A stretch of 64,000 nucleotides of DNA, from positions 83,896,130 to 83,960,129 of the forward strand of contig CM060952.1 of NCBI GenBank assembly GCA_030765055.1, in the 5' to 3' direction. The notes under the pieces are model-generated. The model was not told the DNA's origin. It saw only the letters and a program-made list of their open reading frames with translations, and searched no databases. Numbering within the stretch: the first letter of the stretch is position 1; each line of letters begins with the position of its first letter. Origin of the DNA: Mantis religiosa. Taxonomy: Eukaryota > Arthropoda > Insecta > Mantodea > Mantidae. This document shows, one piece after another, positions 45,827 to 57,134 of the stretch. Made by a program: the position numbers and the translations under genes.

Positions 45827-45849
45827 TTCCTGCTGGTCTGGCAAAACGT

Positions 45850-47740
45850 ATCTGGTCACATATGTTTGTTTATGAATGGTTCATATCTCTATTTACTCTA
45901 CAGCGTTCAAAGCAGTTTTATTCAGTTACTCTTCCATGATAAAGTGTATCAGCTGGATCAATGAGATACGATCCACCTTCCCCTCCCTACTGCCAGAACA
46001 ATCCAATTGAGTTAATGTGCGCTCAAATTATGTTGCCAACAGAAATAATATTTTTAAACTGACTGACGTTGAACGACTTATTCACGAACAAATTAACAAG
46101 GAACACAACAAGACTGGGAAAACTGCGTGAGACATCAGACAAATTACAAGAAGACGACTTTTGGAAACAAATAGCGCGTAACGAGATTTTGGAACCTATC
46201 ATCATAAATTTGCAGTACTCAGGCGATGAGTACAATGAGTACGATGAGGACAGTGACAATTACGAATTATCTCTTAACGTGAGTAACATTCACAGCTATA
46301 CAGATGCACAGCTGATATTTTCATTGGATTAGAAAAATAAGTAATTGATAAACTATAATTAATTTTAAACAAATATTTAAAAGATTTGCGTAATATGCGA
46401 ATATTCGTGTTGCAATTGTGATTTCAACTGCATTATTGTGACTTTTAGTTTATGACCAGCGCCGCGACATTATTATAAAACCTTGGAAAATTCAGTTTGC
46501 GTTCCCTTACGTCTAGTGCCACAAACATTCGCAAGTGTGCGAGAGAGAGGGAAATATAAAAAGAGTGGGGATAACGAGGTGGCAACGGCGAAGGCTCTAA
46601 CGTATCTGATTCGCTTCAGGCGAGAACTCTTTTCGTTTGAAACACATAAAACACGAAGTATTACGTTACTCATGAAAACTTGAAGTGTATATGGACAACA
46701 AGCCTCCAGAGTAAAATAAAAATAATGTTAAATACAAACTTGTTATATAATACCATCGTTTACCAAGGATACAAAATAAGAATGACAAGAAAATTCATCC
46801 ATGCTGAGCTACGAGATAGTGTGCTTAAGTACATTTAACGATTTTAACAAAATAGGATATCTGTAAGATATTTGGGTAATTGACTAAGATTAGTGAAATT
46901 AACTTATTTAAATACTGAATATGACAGCTAGGTCATTTGGAGCCGATCTCATAGACTTGAAATGTTTAGTATATGTAACGCCAGTACGTACAAACCGAAA
47001 TTGGACGAGTATCGAGTTCAAGTTGTAAAGAAAGAAGCTAGTTTAAATCTAGCTGTTGAGTATTGATGGCTTAGGTGTCGTCTCTGTTTAGAAACAGAGC
47101 TTCATATTTTGAGCATTGAATGTAATTCTTTCAGTTGTTTTAGTTGTTATTAATGTACATTTCAAGAGACGTTCAAAGTCTACTTTCGAGGTTATAAGTT
47201 ATTTTACCAATCATACATTTTGAAATTAGTTAGGTAAACGATGTAATTCACCTAATTTTAAAGAGTTTTGTAAGTATCAAAATAGTAAACTGTAAACAAC
47301 TTGCTGAAATTATGAATAAAACTTCGTGATACATTGCTGGAGCTACTCCAGCCGTTTTCATTTTCATGTTTATGTGAAATGACTGAAAGTGTTCATCCAC
47401 CCACTTAACTAATATTATGAACCTGTTTTTAAATTAGGAAAGCATTTTCTCTACGTATTTTTAATCATAAATAACATTTCTTCAGAATTCCCCTCAGTTC
47501 CTTAGATTATATATATATAGGTAGAGTAACTCGTACAAAAATTCTCATTTAGCTGTAGTTTTTACACTATCAAAAGTACGTTTTGAACAATTTTACGTAA
47601 CTTTTGAGCTATATACAACACGGCCTATACATTTAAACTATTTCTCTGTGAATAGATAGTTCTGTTAAAAATCATAAAGTAAATGTTCGCTTTATTCAAC
47701 AAATATAAGCGATTAATGGATTAATTCTTTATTTTAGATT
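45850..47740. other. No confident gene
   Basis: An open frame at 46069-46332 encodes an acidic C-terminal half (GDEYNEYDEDSDNYELS), but it has no ATG and a stop just upstream. It could be an exon or chance. Confidence 0.3.
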
Positions 47741-48600
47741 AAAGATTAAAATTTAATCGATTAATCGACTCGATTAATATTAATCGATTACAATAAATAT
47801 TAATCAAAGCTCTTATAGCCAAATTTGGCCTTCTTTGTTTTGATGTATTGCTTCCAACCTAAACAGCGGTTCCAACGCATCAAGCTTTCACTAGACACGA
47901 AATGTTCTTTTAACTTTGAGATAATATAACTCACTAAAAGAAATCACTCTGAACCCCGAGAGAGTCTAAATAACACTTCTGTTGTCAAATGTTCTAAGAG
48001 GTACATAACTACATACAGATGCTGACAGTGAGGTTTCTTTCCTTACAGCTTGTGTTTGACAACATATCGTATTCAGCTGAGTATTTATCGTTTGCTAGCA
48101 TAAAGTCAACTGCACAACCTTGAATCGAACACTTCGATTACGTCGCTATGGAAACAATAACTGATCCCTCTTCTCAGGGCTGGTGATTGTGTAACTTTGC
48201 TGTAAACTGCAGTAAGCCAGTAACGTTTCTGAGTTCATGACAGTGAGTGAAAGTTTTGTGTTAAAAAGTTAAAATAAGGAAAAACGTTATACAAAAACAA
48301 CTGCATGTCAGTCTCACAAAACGTAGTGGATATTAATATAATACGTTACTAAATAATTACTTACAAAATATTGTAGATCTAATCCAATACATGTATAAAG
48401 CATGTGCACTTGAGGCAAACACAAATTTTGAATCTAAACTTTTAAAAGTTTCATAAATAGTGAAATGTACAGAGTATTAAAGTACTTTATATAATATTTA
48501 CACCTGATTTTTCAGCAGATATCTCGATTAATTGATAGATTAATCGATTAAAGTAACACGGTTAATCTATTAATATTTTGATCGATCTACGGCACTAATA
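47740..48600. repeat. Region bounded by TTAATCGATTAA-rich clusters (possible DNA transposon ends)
   Basis: At 47748-47806 and again at 48525-48590 there are several overlapping copies of CGATTAAT/ATTAATCG. Such subterminal repeats are common near the ends of some non-autonomous DNA elements. The 0.7 kb between has no coding content. A true inverted alignment of the arms was only partial by eye. Confidence 0.4.
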
Positions 48601-48759
48601 TAGAATAGAATAGAATATTTACTGTCACATAACGTTTACATTGTAAGCCTAGCTGGTAAACTGGTGAGTCGTCAAGTTATACATAAAAGAAACTTAAAAG
48701 AAAAACTTTTTCTAATGTTTATGTACATAAATTATCAATTACAAGTAATGCAGTAGTTA

Positions 48760-49060
48760 TGATATTGTGTCATCCATGAATTCCTGTATGGAGTAATATG
48801 TCTTATGTAATAACAGATCTTTTACACTTTTATTAAATAGTTTCAGAGTTTTTATTTCTTTGAGTCGTTGAGGTAATTTATTGTATATTTTTATACACAT
48901 ATAATAGGGTGTTTTTTCATATATTGTATATGTATAATATATACAATAATATAATATATATAACAATTAAATGAATAAACCTTTACTGAATATAACTTTT
49001 AATGAATGTTTGACATTTAGGATGAATAATGATTCGGCAGTAATTTTCAGGTATTAAAAG
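48760..49060 (-). pseudogene. LINE C-terminal fragment
   Basis: The minus strand reads KIYNKLPQRLKEIKTLKLFN and then KDLLLHKTYYSIQEFM. This is the closing segment (YNKLPxxI...FKxxLKxxLLxxxYYSIxEF) of many LINE polymerase ORFs. Only this end is readable. Upstream text is AT-rich and out of frame. A short TAGAA repeat at about 48600-48616 may be the 3' tail. Confidence 0.5.
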
Positions 49061-49239
49061 TATAGTATTCAAGAATATGTTCATTGCCTTAAGAATCAAT
49101 CTGGAGCACTGTTTTCCAATTTGGTCACAACATGTACTGCGGATCTTAATTAGTAGGAATTGAAATAATAAACAAATGAAAATAGTTGAAATAATTAATA
49201 TTTGAAGGATTTGAAGAATATGAGATATTAAAAGCAATT

Positions 49240-49525
49240 AGAATGCTTTTTATTTGTTCCATTTATACCCCGCCTTTAACTGCAATGGTCATATCGACGG
49301 CCGTTCTCCTTTGGAACATATCGACGGTATTAACTCGTATTCGTTGGGTTTTAATCATTAGATGACGCACACATTCGCACTCTCATCCATAATTCTAGAC
49401 TCTGGGGAAGATGAGGAATTATCTTGTTCGGAGAAAAATCCCCATCCCTACCTCCGGGAATCGAACAGCGGATTCCTAGCATGGCAGGCAGGAGCTTTAC
49501 CGACTGAACTACGAGGCCAGTCAAC
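49240..49525 (-). repeat. SINE-G, colinear copy
   Basis: On the minus strand: head GACTGGCCTCGTAGTTCAGT with A box TAGTTCAGTCGG, B box GTTCGATTCCCGG, then GGGATGGGGATTTTTCTCCG, GATTAAAACCCAACGAATAC and the end block GCAGTTAAAGGCGGGG. It is complete, about 285 bp, and gives the normal order of the family. Confidence 0.8.
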
Positions 49526-49529
49526 TATT

Positions 49530-50540
49530 AGAATTGCCATTAGAAAATCTGAAGAAAAAAAAAAATAGAGCGACAGATTATTGCTTCATGAAGTACTGTA
49601 AAACAATGGACCTTTTGCAACAAAATACATATATACATCTAAACTTTTCTTTCTTTTTTCTTTTAGAAGAAATTCCAGTGTCGAATATTGGGTTGGAATA
49701 GTATTTATTCTCCTACCTACAATGAACGCTACCGGGCAGAGAAATCCATGTCAACGTAACATTTACTTTCACCCCAGAAGAAAGCCCGATTTTCGCTAAA
49801 TACTCAACATATAAATGTTTACACAGTAGGACGAGGAATGTATCCGTTATGGATCAGTTTTCAAAAAACTGGTTTGATTAATCTTTAAAATCAAACACAC
49901 CTTCAAACATAAACACCATTAAAATGATTTCTGTCGTAACCGTCATATTACATTTAATATCATTTATTATTATAAATATAGACCTTTGCAATATTTAACC
50001 GTGGTAACATACCCTATTTTATATATGTAACCGTAAAAAGCAAATTAAATCACACCTAATATCATAGAGACATATGAAAAGGTTATATTACGGCCGTGGT
50101 ATTATATATTTTTCCTATTTTTAGCTAAATGCTTTTGTTATGTTGTATTTGGAATTTGTATCTATACATTTGTAAAATTTAAAATATACGAATGAATTAC
50201 TTATGTCAGATTTACTTCAGAAGATATGAAATCGCCAACAATTTGAGAATAGCTATTTATCTCATGTTGCCATTAAGTGCAAGATATTTTAACTGGCTCT
50301 CAGATTGATTCACTGGGCCTTGCCTGTACATAGTTTCCTCACAAATGACTCAGATCTACTTGCTGAGTGATTGTGATATTCGGAGCAAAGTAATGGTTAA
50401 TTGTCTCTTTTGTATAGCTGTAAGGTCCATGTCTTCTATTTGAAACCTTATTTGAAAATAACAGACAACTGGAGGTCTAGTTTCACATACAATAGTTACA
50501 CAAATTGTACGTGAAATAGCTTGTACTGTAACAAAACTAA
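49530..50540. other. No recognised gene
   Basis: AT-rich, only short frames. Nothing I can name. Confidence 0.5.
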
Positions 50541-51025
50541 AACCGAGCAGGGTGGTTTAGGCGGTTTCGTATTTGGACTACATGTCGGAGGCCCGGATTC
50601 GATTCCGTGGCCGACCTACCTGATCCATGATTTTTCCGGGGGTTTCCCGGGTCGCTAGGTTAAAGCAGGGTAGGTTACATGGATCCCTCGAATTTCCAGT
50701 CCCTCCATTTTCGTTTCACATCATTTCTCATCTGGTGGTCCCTTTCAGGGTAGAAGTGTCGGCGGGTGTCTCGGCGGTGCATGGCGGGATAATATACTTC
50801 TGATAAACACTTCCTCCTCCAGTAGGACAGTTTCTAGTGTCTAGGTCGGCCTAGTGGACCGTTTGAGGACCACATTGGATGTGGAGTTTCCAACTGCTCA
50901 ATTGTAGGGACCATACCCTCTGTACTGTCTTGACTCCTTGGATTGGCCACTCTCTGTCTCCTCTCACCTCTTCCTTCCTCCCAAGGATGCCTCTCTTGGG
51001 TCATAGGTACAATGGATCAAGACTG
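50541..51025 (+). repeat. SINE-C, main part, split by SINE-B
   Basis: It starts AACCGAGCAGGGTGGTTTAG. The B box is CCGGATTCGATTCCG. Body blocks as in the other copies. It stops at AATGGATCAAGACTG (51011-51025), the target of a SINE-B insertion, and finishes at 51300-51335 with TTGCCGAATCCCTTCCC. Confidence 0.9.
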
Positions 51026-51284
51026 CCCGCCTTGGTAGCGTGGTGGTAGCATGTCTGCCTCACGTTCAAGAGGTCCCGAGTTCGAATCTCGGTCAGGGTG
51101 AGTTACCTGGCTAAGGTTTATTCCGGGGTTTTCCCTTATCCTGAAAGACAAATGTCGGGTAACTCTAAGCTCTATTGACCCCAGGCTCATTTGAGCATCA
51201 TTTCACCCATTCCATTCATCGTCCGATATGACTTAACGTTGGAGGACGTAAATTACAAAAACAAAAAAAAAAAACAAAAAAAAA
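51026..51284 (+). repeat. SINE-B with perfect 15-bp target duplication
   Basis: Head CCCGCCTTGGTAGCGTGGTG; B box GAGTTCGAATCTCGG; body GGTGAGTTACCTGG, CCTTATCCTGAAAGACAAAT, CTCATTTGAGCATCATTTCA, GACTTAACGTTGGAGGACGT; A-rich tail. The 15-bp repeat aatggatcaagactg stands on both sides (51011-51025, 51285-51299). This copy defines the family limits: about 230 bp plus tail. Low divergence suggests a young insertion. Confidence 0.95.
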
Positions 51285-51424
51285 AATGGATCAAGACTGG
51301 TCGCATTGCCGAATCCCTTCCCTACAAATATACCCTATCGTAACAAAACAAAGTAATATGGATATTAAAACATTTTTGTGTTTGAGGAATCACTACTGAC
51401 TTAAAGTATATCTATAAAGATTAA

Positions 51425-52500
51425 AAATAATATCAGAAACAAAAATCATGGAAGAGCAGAGTGGATTTAGGAAAGGAAGGTCATGTGTTGACAACGTATT
51501 TATCCTTAAGCAAATGATAGAAAAGAGAATAGAATTTAATTTGGAGACTCACCTTGCCTTTGTGGATTTTGAGAAGGTTTTCGACCGAGTAGAACAGAGT
51601 AAATTATGGCAGATATTAAAGACCAAAGGTTACCCAGAGCATTTGATTAAAATCATACAAAGTTTATACGTAGATAACGTAATGGTTATTGAAGTAAATG
51701 GGAAGTTAACAGAAGAAATTAGAATAAATCAAGGACTTAAACAAGGATGCAGTCTATCACCCATTTTATTTAATATATATCTAGACGATATTTTAAACAA
51801 ATGGAAATTTAAAGTAAATAGTGGTATTAACATAGGACAAAGAACGTTAAATATATTAATATTTGCTGATGATGCAGTTTTAATTTTTGGCAATGAGGAT
51901 AAGCTGCAAAAAGCAATGTATGAATTGAATAAAATCAGTAAAATATATAATATGAAAATTTCAAATAAAAAAGCAAGGTAATGGCATTCCACCGCAAATA
52001 CCCGGTAAGGACAAAAATTCTAATTGAGAATAATATTATTGAACAAGTGTCACATTTTAAGTATCTTGGATGCGACCTAAGTTATGAAATGGATCAAGAT
52101 ATAAATCAGAAAATAAGTAAGTTTCAAGCAGTACATGGAGCAATTAAGAGAACACTAAAAGGTGAAACATGGCACTCCCTGTCTTGCTATATGGAAGCGA
52201 GACATGGACATTAAGAAACAAAGATTTTAGTAAAATAAAAGCAGCAGAAATGCGTTTCCTAAGATCTGTTAAGGGATGTACAAGGAGAGACATAAGAAAT
52301 GAATTGAACATCAATTCTGTTTTATTAAAATTAATGGAATATAGAGAAAATTGGCTCCAACTTTTAGGAAGAATGACTCGAGAGAGAATCCCTAAACAAA
52401 TAATGGAATATAAACCGAAAGGACGAAGATCAATAGGACGACCTAGGAAACGTTGGATCGGTGTGAGACCGGAACAGGCTATAGCCTAATCCATGGAGAT
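51425..52500 (+). pseudogene. Non-LTR retrotransposon (LINE) reverse transcriptase, 5'-truncated, two frameshifts
   Basis: Plus-strand segments: 51448-51981 with EEQSGFRKGRSCVDNVFILK, FVDFEKVFDRV, GLKQGCSLSPILFNIYLDDI and the active-site box FADDAVLIF; 51981-52214 with SHFKYLGCDLSYE; 52169-52489 with VLLYGSETWTLRNKD and GRRSIGRPRKRWI. The first shift is a small indel at about 51975. The second, near 52165, looks like a short deletion just before the LLYGSETW block. The 5' half (endonuclease and start of the polymerase) is absent. The reading frame ends at 52489 and (GAA)n begins within about a dozen bases. Confidence 0.88.
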
Positions 52501-53007
52501 AGAAGAAGAAGAAGAAGAAGAAGAAGAAGAAGAAGAAGAAGAAGAAGAAGAAGAAGAAGAAGAAGAAGAAGAAGAAGAAGAAGAAGAAGAAGAAGAAGAA
52601 GAAGAAGAAGAAGAAGAAGAAGAAGAAGAAGAAGAAGAAGAAGAAGAAGAAGAAGAAGAAGAAGAAGAAGAAGAAGAAGAAGAAGAAGAAGAAGAAGAAG
52701 AAGAAGAAGAAGAAGAAGAAGAAGAAGAAGAAGAAGAAGAAGAAGAAGAAGAAGAAGAAGAAGAAGAAGAAGAAGAAGAAGAAGAAGAAGAAGAAGAAGA
52801 AGAAGAAGAAGAAGAAGAAGAAGAAGAAGAAGAAGAAGAAGAAGAAGAAGAAGAAGAAGAAGAAGAAGAAGAAGAAGAAGAAGAAGAAGAAGAAGAAGAA
52901 GAAGAAGAAGAAGAAGAAGAAGAAGAAGAAGAAGAAGAAGAAGAAGAAGAAGAAGAAGAAGAAGAAGAAGAAGAAGAAGAAGAAGAAGAAGAAGAAGAAG
53001 AAGAAGA
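52501..53007 (+). repeat. (GAA)n microsatellite, about 507 bp, uninterrupted
   Basis: About 169 perfect GAA units. It begins about a dozen bases after the end of the LINE frame at 52489, on the same strand. The exact unit count depends on assembly accuracy. Confidence 0.99.
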
Positions 53008-53305
53008 CTACTGACTTCAGAAGGTAAATTTCCAACTTCAGTTATTGTTTCTCCTTCAGTTATACAGTCTGATTTTAAAAGAAGATACGTGAAGGTCATC
53101 TGGCAAAGGACGCACGAAGGGTAAGAAGGGAATGTCGTTACTATGGTAATGTAAACAAAGGTTGCCAGATTGTTACAGCGGTGAATCACATACTCCTCAG
53201 CTCAGTTATCGTTAGTAGTATGCGGGAAACAGAGTTTGCCTGAGTATTCAGTTACGCTGTGTATTGTTAGCCATCTTTGTTAAAACACAATTAAAACACG
53301 TTTTT

Positions 53306-53509
53306 ATGGAAGCAAGACGTAGTGGCGGTAGGATTAGAGGTAGACGGAGGAATCATGGCCCAAAGCAAAGGTCAGCTTACGGTGGGGTTGTTACATTGCA
53401 TGGCCAAGCTAGAGAATTTGTCTGTTCTCTTAGAGAATTCTTCCAACAGGAGGACCATAGTTTGTTCCTTAGCAATAAACAGCTTATTTCTATTATCCTA
53501 AAGCGATAG
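53306..53509 (+). pseudogene. N-terminal fragment of a putative transposase-derived or DNA-binding protein
   Basis: ATG at 53306 gives 67 codons: MEARRSGGRIRGRRRNHGP, then VTLHGQAREFVCSLREFFQQ, and a stop at 53507-53509. A basic arginine/glycine start followed by LHxQAREFVxSLREFF resembles the opening of insect proteins of the IS630/Tc1-mariner superfamily, where a helix-turn-helix follows. Here the frame ends just where the helix-turn-helix would start. No downstream continuation was recognised. It could also be the first exon of a spliced gene. Confidence 0.35.
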
Positions 53510-54420
53510 CCCCATGTCAGTAGATATGCTTGCACGTAACAGAATTCCTGTGGGTCAAAATTCCAACATATCGGTGGCGTTGATATGAACGTGTCAATTA
53601 ACAAAGCCGTTAATAGTAGTATATTGCTAACTAATGTGACAAGCACTTAATACGGAACGAGGAAAGGTTTAGAAAAACGAGACGCTTGCACCCACTTCTT
53701 TTTCTTTTACAATTCTCGAGATTACATTATGTTCTTACTACATGTGTGTTGCACATTATTTTTTGCACTATGTGTATTTATATAAATCTGGATTTTAGTA
53801 GTTAAGATATTAGGTTAAATATTAATAAACATAATTGAAGGTAATAGATTTTAAAACGTGCATCGCGTATACGTGTTTCTATGGAGAAATTATTACCGCA
53901 CTAGTGCGGTAATGACAACTTACGATGCATGTGTGAAATATCAGTTACATAGTGCAGAAATTGGTTAAAGGGACTCACATATGAAGAGGCTACAACGGAG
54001 TGAATGTGTGAACAGCTTGTATCTGTTTTAAACTAGGCTAATACAGACTAACTGTGCATATTTTTGTTGAGCTGAGATAACTCGAGCTCTTGTTTATGTT
54101 TCGAGTGTTGAGAGGATAAAGAAAGGAGATCTGGTGGGCAACATTGCACTATCCACGTAGAGAAACAGATGACCTTCAAGTATCTTCTTTTAAAAATCAG
54201 ACTGGATCACAAGATGCATCTACGTAAGCACGCTTCTCGAGCCATCGTGTCCTGGTTTCCTTTAGGAAAGGTCTGCATTTCAGAGGATTTCCTGTAATGT
54301 TTGTATACACTGTATATACGAACGACCCAAATATGTTTTTGTGAAATTATTTTGTACATGACCAAAAGTTTTGTTAACCCCTGCAATACAATAGAAATGA
54401 TTGGGTACAGCTAACATCTT
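53510..54420. other. No recognised gene
   Basis: AT-rich, with nothing I can name between the 53.3-kb frame and the LRR relic. Confidence 0.5.
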
Positions 54421-55405
54421 AAGTGTTCGGCAAACAAGAAAACGAGAGCCTCTAATCGTTGCAAATGCATAACCATCAAACCACAGATATTCTAGTTGAG
54501 GTCATCGACTCAAAACGTCTTCCTGAATATAGGAAATAACATTGTTACCTAAACTCATTTTCTTTAGTGAATATAGATCTTGAAAGATGTGTTATTTGAA
54601 ATCTTCAAGTTGGTTTTCATACTTTTTTTTTTTTTTTTTTTTTACGTTCTCCAAAGTTACGTCATATCGGACAATGAATGAAAGGGTTCACTCATGAGTC
54701 CAGGGTCAATGGAGCTTAGAGCTACCCGAATTTCGTCTTTCAGGATAAGGAAAAGCCCCGGAAAAAACCTTATCCAAGGAACTTACCCTGACCGAGATTC
54801 GAACTCGGGACCTCTTGAACGTGAGGCAGCACGCTACCATCTGCGCTACCTAGGCGGGCGTTTTCATACAAGTAAAGCCATTTCAGGTTATGTGGCCCAT
54901 TAAAACTGCGTTTTGATATGTTAGATACTTTTTCTTTATGCAAAGTGGGTTCTTCAAGTTTATATGAGACCAATGTATGTGTCGTGGAATTTCTGTAAAA
55001 TAGTTGCAGCATAAATGCAACATAGGATTCTTTAAACTTATAAATATGTAATTGAATATGTAAGATACGAGATGTTATTGTTGCAGAAATATTAATGTTA
55101 TAGAGATAGAGGTGTGAGAAGTTTTCGAAAGAGTCAAACAATGGCTCGGGATGTTCGGTTATATTACTTTTTAATGAAGCAAATTTTCAACAAATCAGTT
55201 AACTTTGAAAGCACAATCGTTATTGCTAGATATTCTAGTTCATTTATCAAAGCTGCATTAAGTGTCTTTAAATGCTGAAGACATTTACCAAAATGGCTCC
55301 TTCATAGCTGAAGATTGTGAGTTTTGTACAGTTACAACCTTCAGGACACAGTAATGAAGTTGTGCCTGAACTCACAGTGTTTGTTGTCGACGTTTCAGAC
55401 GTCAT
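54420..55405 (-). pseudogene. LRR gene relic split by a SINE-B
   Basis: On the minus strand an ATG at 55405 begins a relic of the first exon, with an LRR N-terminal cap motif CPEGCNC shortly after. LRR text continues in fragments: FNGPHNLKWLYLYEN near 54900, and after the insertion NQLED and LKKMSLGNNVISYIQEDV. The frame is broken by several stops and shifts. A SINE-B (54623-54859) sits inside it with a 10-bp target duplication. The C-terminal cap and hydrophobic tail found in the sister genes are not visible. It is clearly a paralog of the genes at 37.5 and 63 kb, and non-functional. Confidence 0.7.
54623..54859 (-). repeat. SINE-B inserted in an LRR pseudogene
   Basis: Reverse copy: T run, CTCCAAAGTTACGTCATATC, TTCGTCTTTCAGGATAAGG, CCGAGATTCGAACTCGGG, ACCATCTGCGCTACCTAGGC. 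Target gttttcatac is duplicated at 54613-54622 and 54860-54869. The target belongs to LRR coding sequence. Confidence 0.93.
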
Positions 55406-55429
55406 ACTATAAAGCTATCAGCGCTTGTT

Positions 55430-56690
55430 AGAAGGGTACAGTTATTACCTTGTTGTGACATTGTTAACCGAAAATGTTATACTAGAAAGGTTGGTAAGAT
55501 AAACCTAAATCGCTTTGGAAAAGTGACAATGACGGCAGCACTAAATCACATTACGGAAAGGACAACAAAACGGATCCGTATCAGATTAGTAAGGCATCGA
55601 TTAAACCTAAGTCGTATCAGCAAAGTTAGAGTAAAATACAATAAATATAGTATGAAATGATATGAATTGAGCACTGGTCTGTAAAATTAGTGAAGTGGCG
55701 GTAAAAACTGAGCTAAATATTAGTAAACTGACACTGAAAGCTGACCAGATTACGTAAGGGAGGTGACATGGAAATTGAACAAAAAGTAAATGAATTGATA
55801 ACATTTCACTAAACTGTATTACAGTGAAATGACAATAAAAATAACCAAATTACGTAAGAGAGGTGACATGAATACTGAACGTTAGAGTCAAAACCGCCGG
55901 TTTTTACAATAATTTGCATTGATTGGCAACATCTGCTTTAAACGAATTTGCAAGCTCCTCGCAAAAGTACACGTATATCTTGAGACAAATATCTTGTGGA
56001 TCTAGCGGACAGCCTGGCAGTAGAACACTTCTGAAGGCGTTACGTTCATTATCGCCCAAATCTTCAACTGTTATAAGGTTATTGCTTCAGCATCAGTCAT
56101 CAGCAAATGTGATTGAAAATCATCCTGGGTCCCTGAAGATTGCGCAATAATAATGACTGAATAAATGAATTTGACAAAATTGTTTACAGTACTGACCCTA
56201 AACGTAAACTCTACGTGTACAATATATTGGTGCTTCTAGTGCTAGCCTATTGTGGAATAGTGCTACAACTAAAAAATAAATTAGTCCATACCCGTTTCAT
56301 ACCACTCTGATTTTCCAGGAAATCCGTTTACTTGATATTTAATATTCTATCCCTTTAAGAGGAAATTGATAGAAATGGTCCTGAGGAAGCAAACATCTTA
56401 TGACCCACTTTATATTCTCTGCTATGTCTTGTTAGAAATAGAGAAAGCATTAATTTTAGCCAAAAAGGTCGTTTAGGGTGTCTGGAAGTATGTATGTAGG
56501 CGTCTGCCTGGACCAAACAATAATTTATTAAATGCTAATGTAAATCTTTAGGTTCAGCATCTTCAAGAATACAGTAACAAAATATTCAAGAAAGTCCAGC
56601 TGTGCTAAACTGAAAGGAAAATGTTACACCTATATTTCTTATTTTCGAATACAGTTATAACATCTTAGTTAAAATAGTATCCAACAAACT
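55430..56690. other. No recognised gene
   Basis: AT-rich spacer between LRR relics. A duplicated short motif, TTACGTAAGNGAGGTGACATG, occurs at about 55750 and 55850. Confidence 0.4.
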
Positions 56691-56694
56691 GCAG

Positions 56695-56860
56695 TTGTTA
56701 TTAGAGTGGAGTTAGAATGTCCAAGACACGTTACTGAAGTTGTGACTGTTCTTACAATGGCTGCTGTTAGAAATTACTATGACACTCCACGCGACGACAA
56801 AAAATACAAACTGCAGCTATTAGAAGGGCAAGTTTAGATACTTCAGGACACATTTTCTGA
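56695..56860 (-). pseudogene. First-exon relics of another LRR paralog
   Basis: The minus strand reads TAAIVRTVTTSVTCLGHSN, which lines up with the region before the N-terminal cap in the 55.4-kb copy. A further fragment near 56845 contains TGTCCTGAAG, the CPE of the cap. No LRRs follow downstream. It indicates one more lost member of the array. Confidence 0.4.
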
Positions 56861-57134
56861 TAATAAAAACTAAAGGAAATTAAATAAGTAAGTAGAAGAA
56901 ATTACATTACATTAAATCCGTATTAGTGTACTGATGTTGAAAAATGTAAGCAGTAAGTCATGACACCGAAATTAAGTTATGAAGTTTACTAAGTGATATA
57001 AGAGACAGAAAAATCACACCACATTCAATTTATGAAGTAATAATAATGCTGAACTGCCACACAGGTAAACAACTTGTGAAAACTTACCTAAGTTGCAATG
57101 ATGAACTGTTCATGTAAATTGAACTAAAGTGGAT

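Noticed and set aside
46069..46332. Acidic 87-codon frame as a gene
   Set aside because: It starts at TTG with a stop just upstream, no ATG, and no recognisable family.
52430..53189. Long frames of poly-Glu, poly-Arg, poly-Leu and poly-Phe
   Set aside because: They are translations of the (GAA)n tract in different frames.
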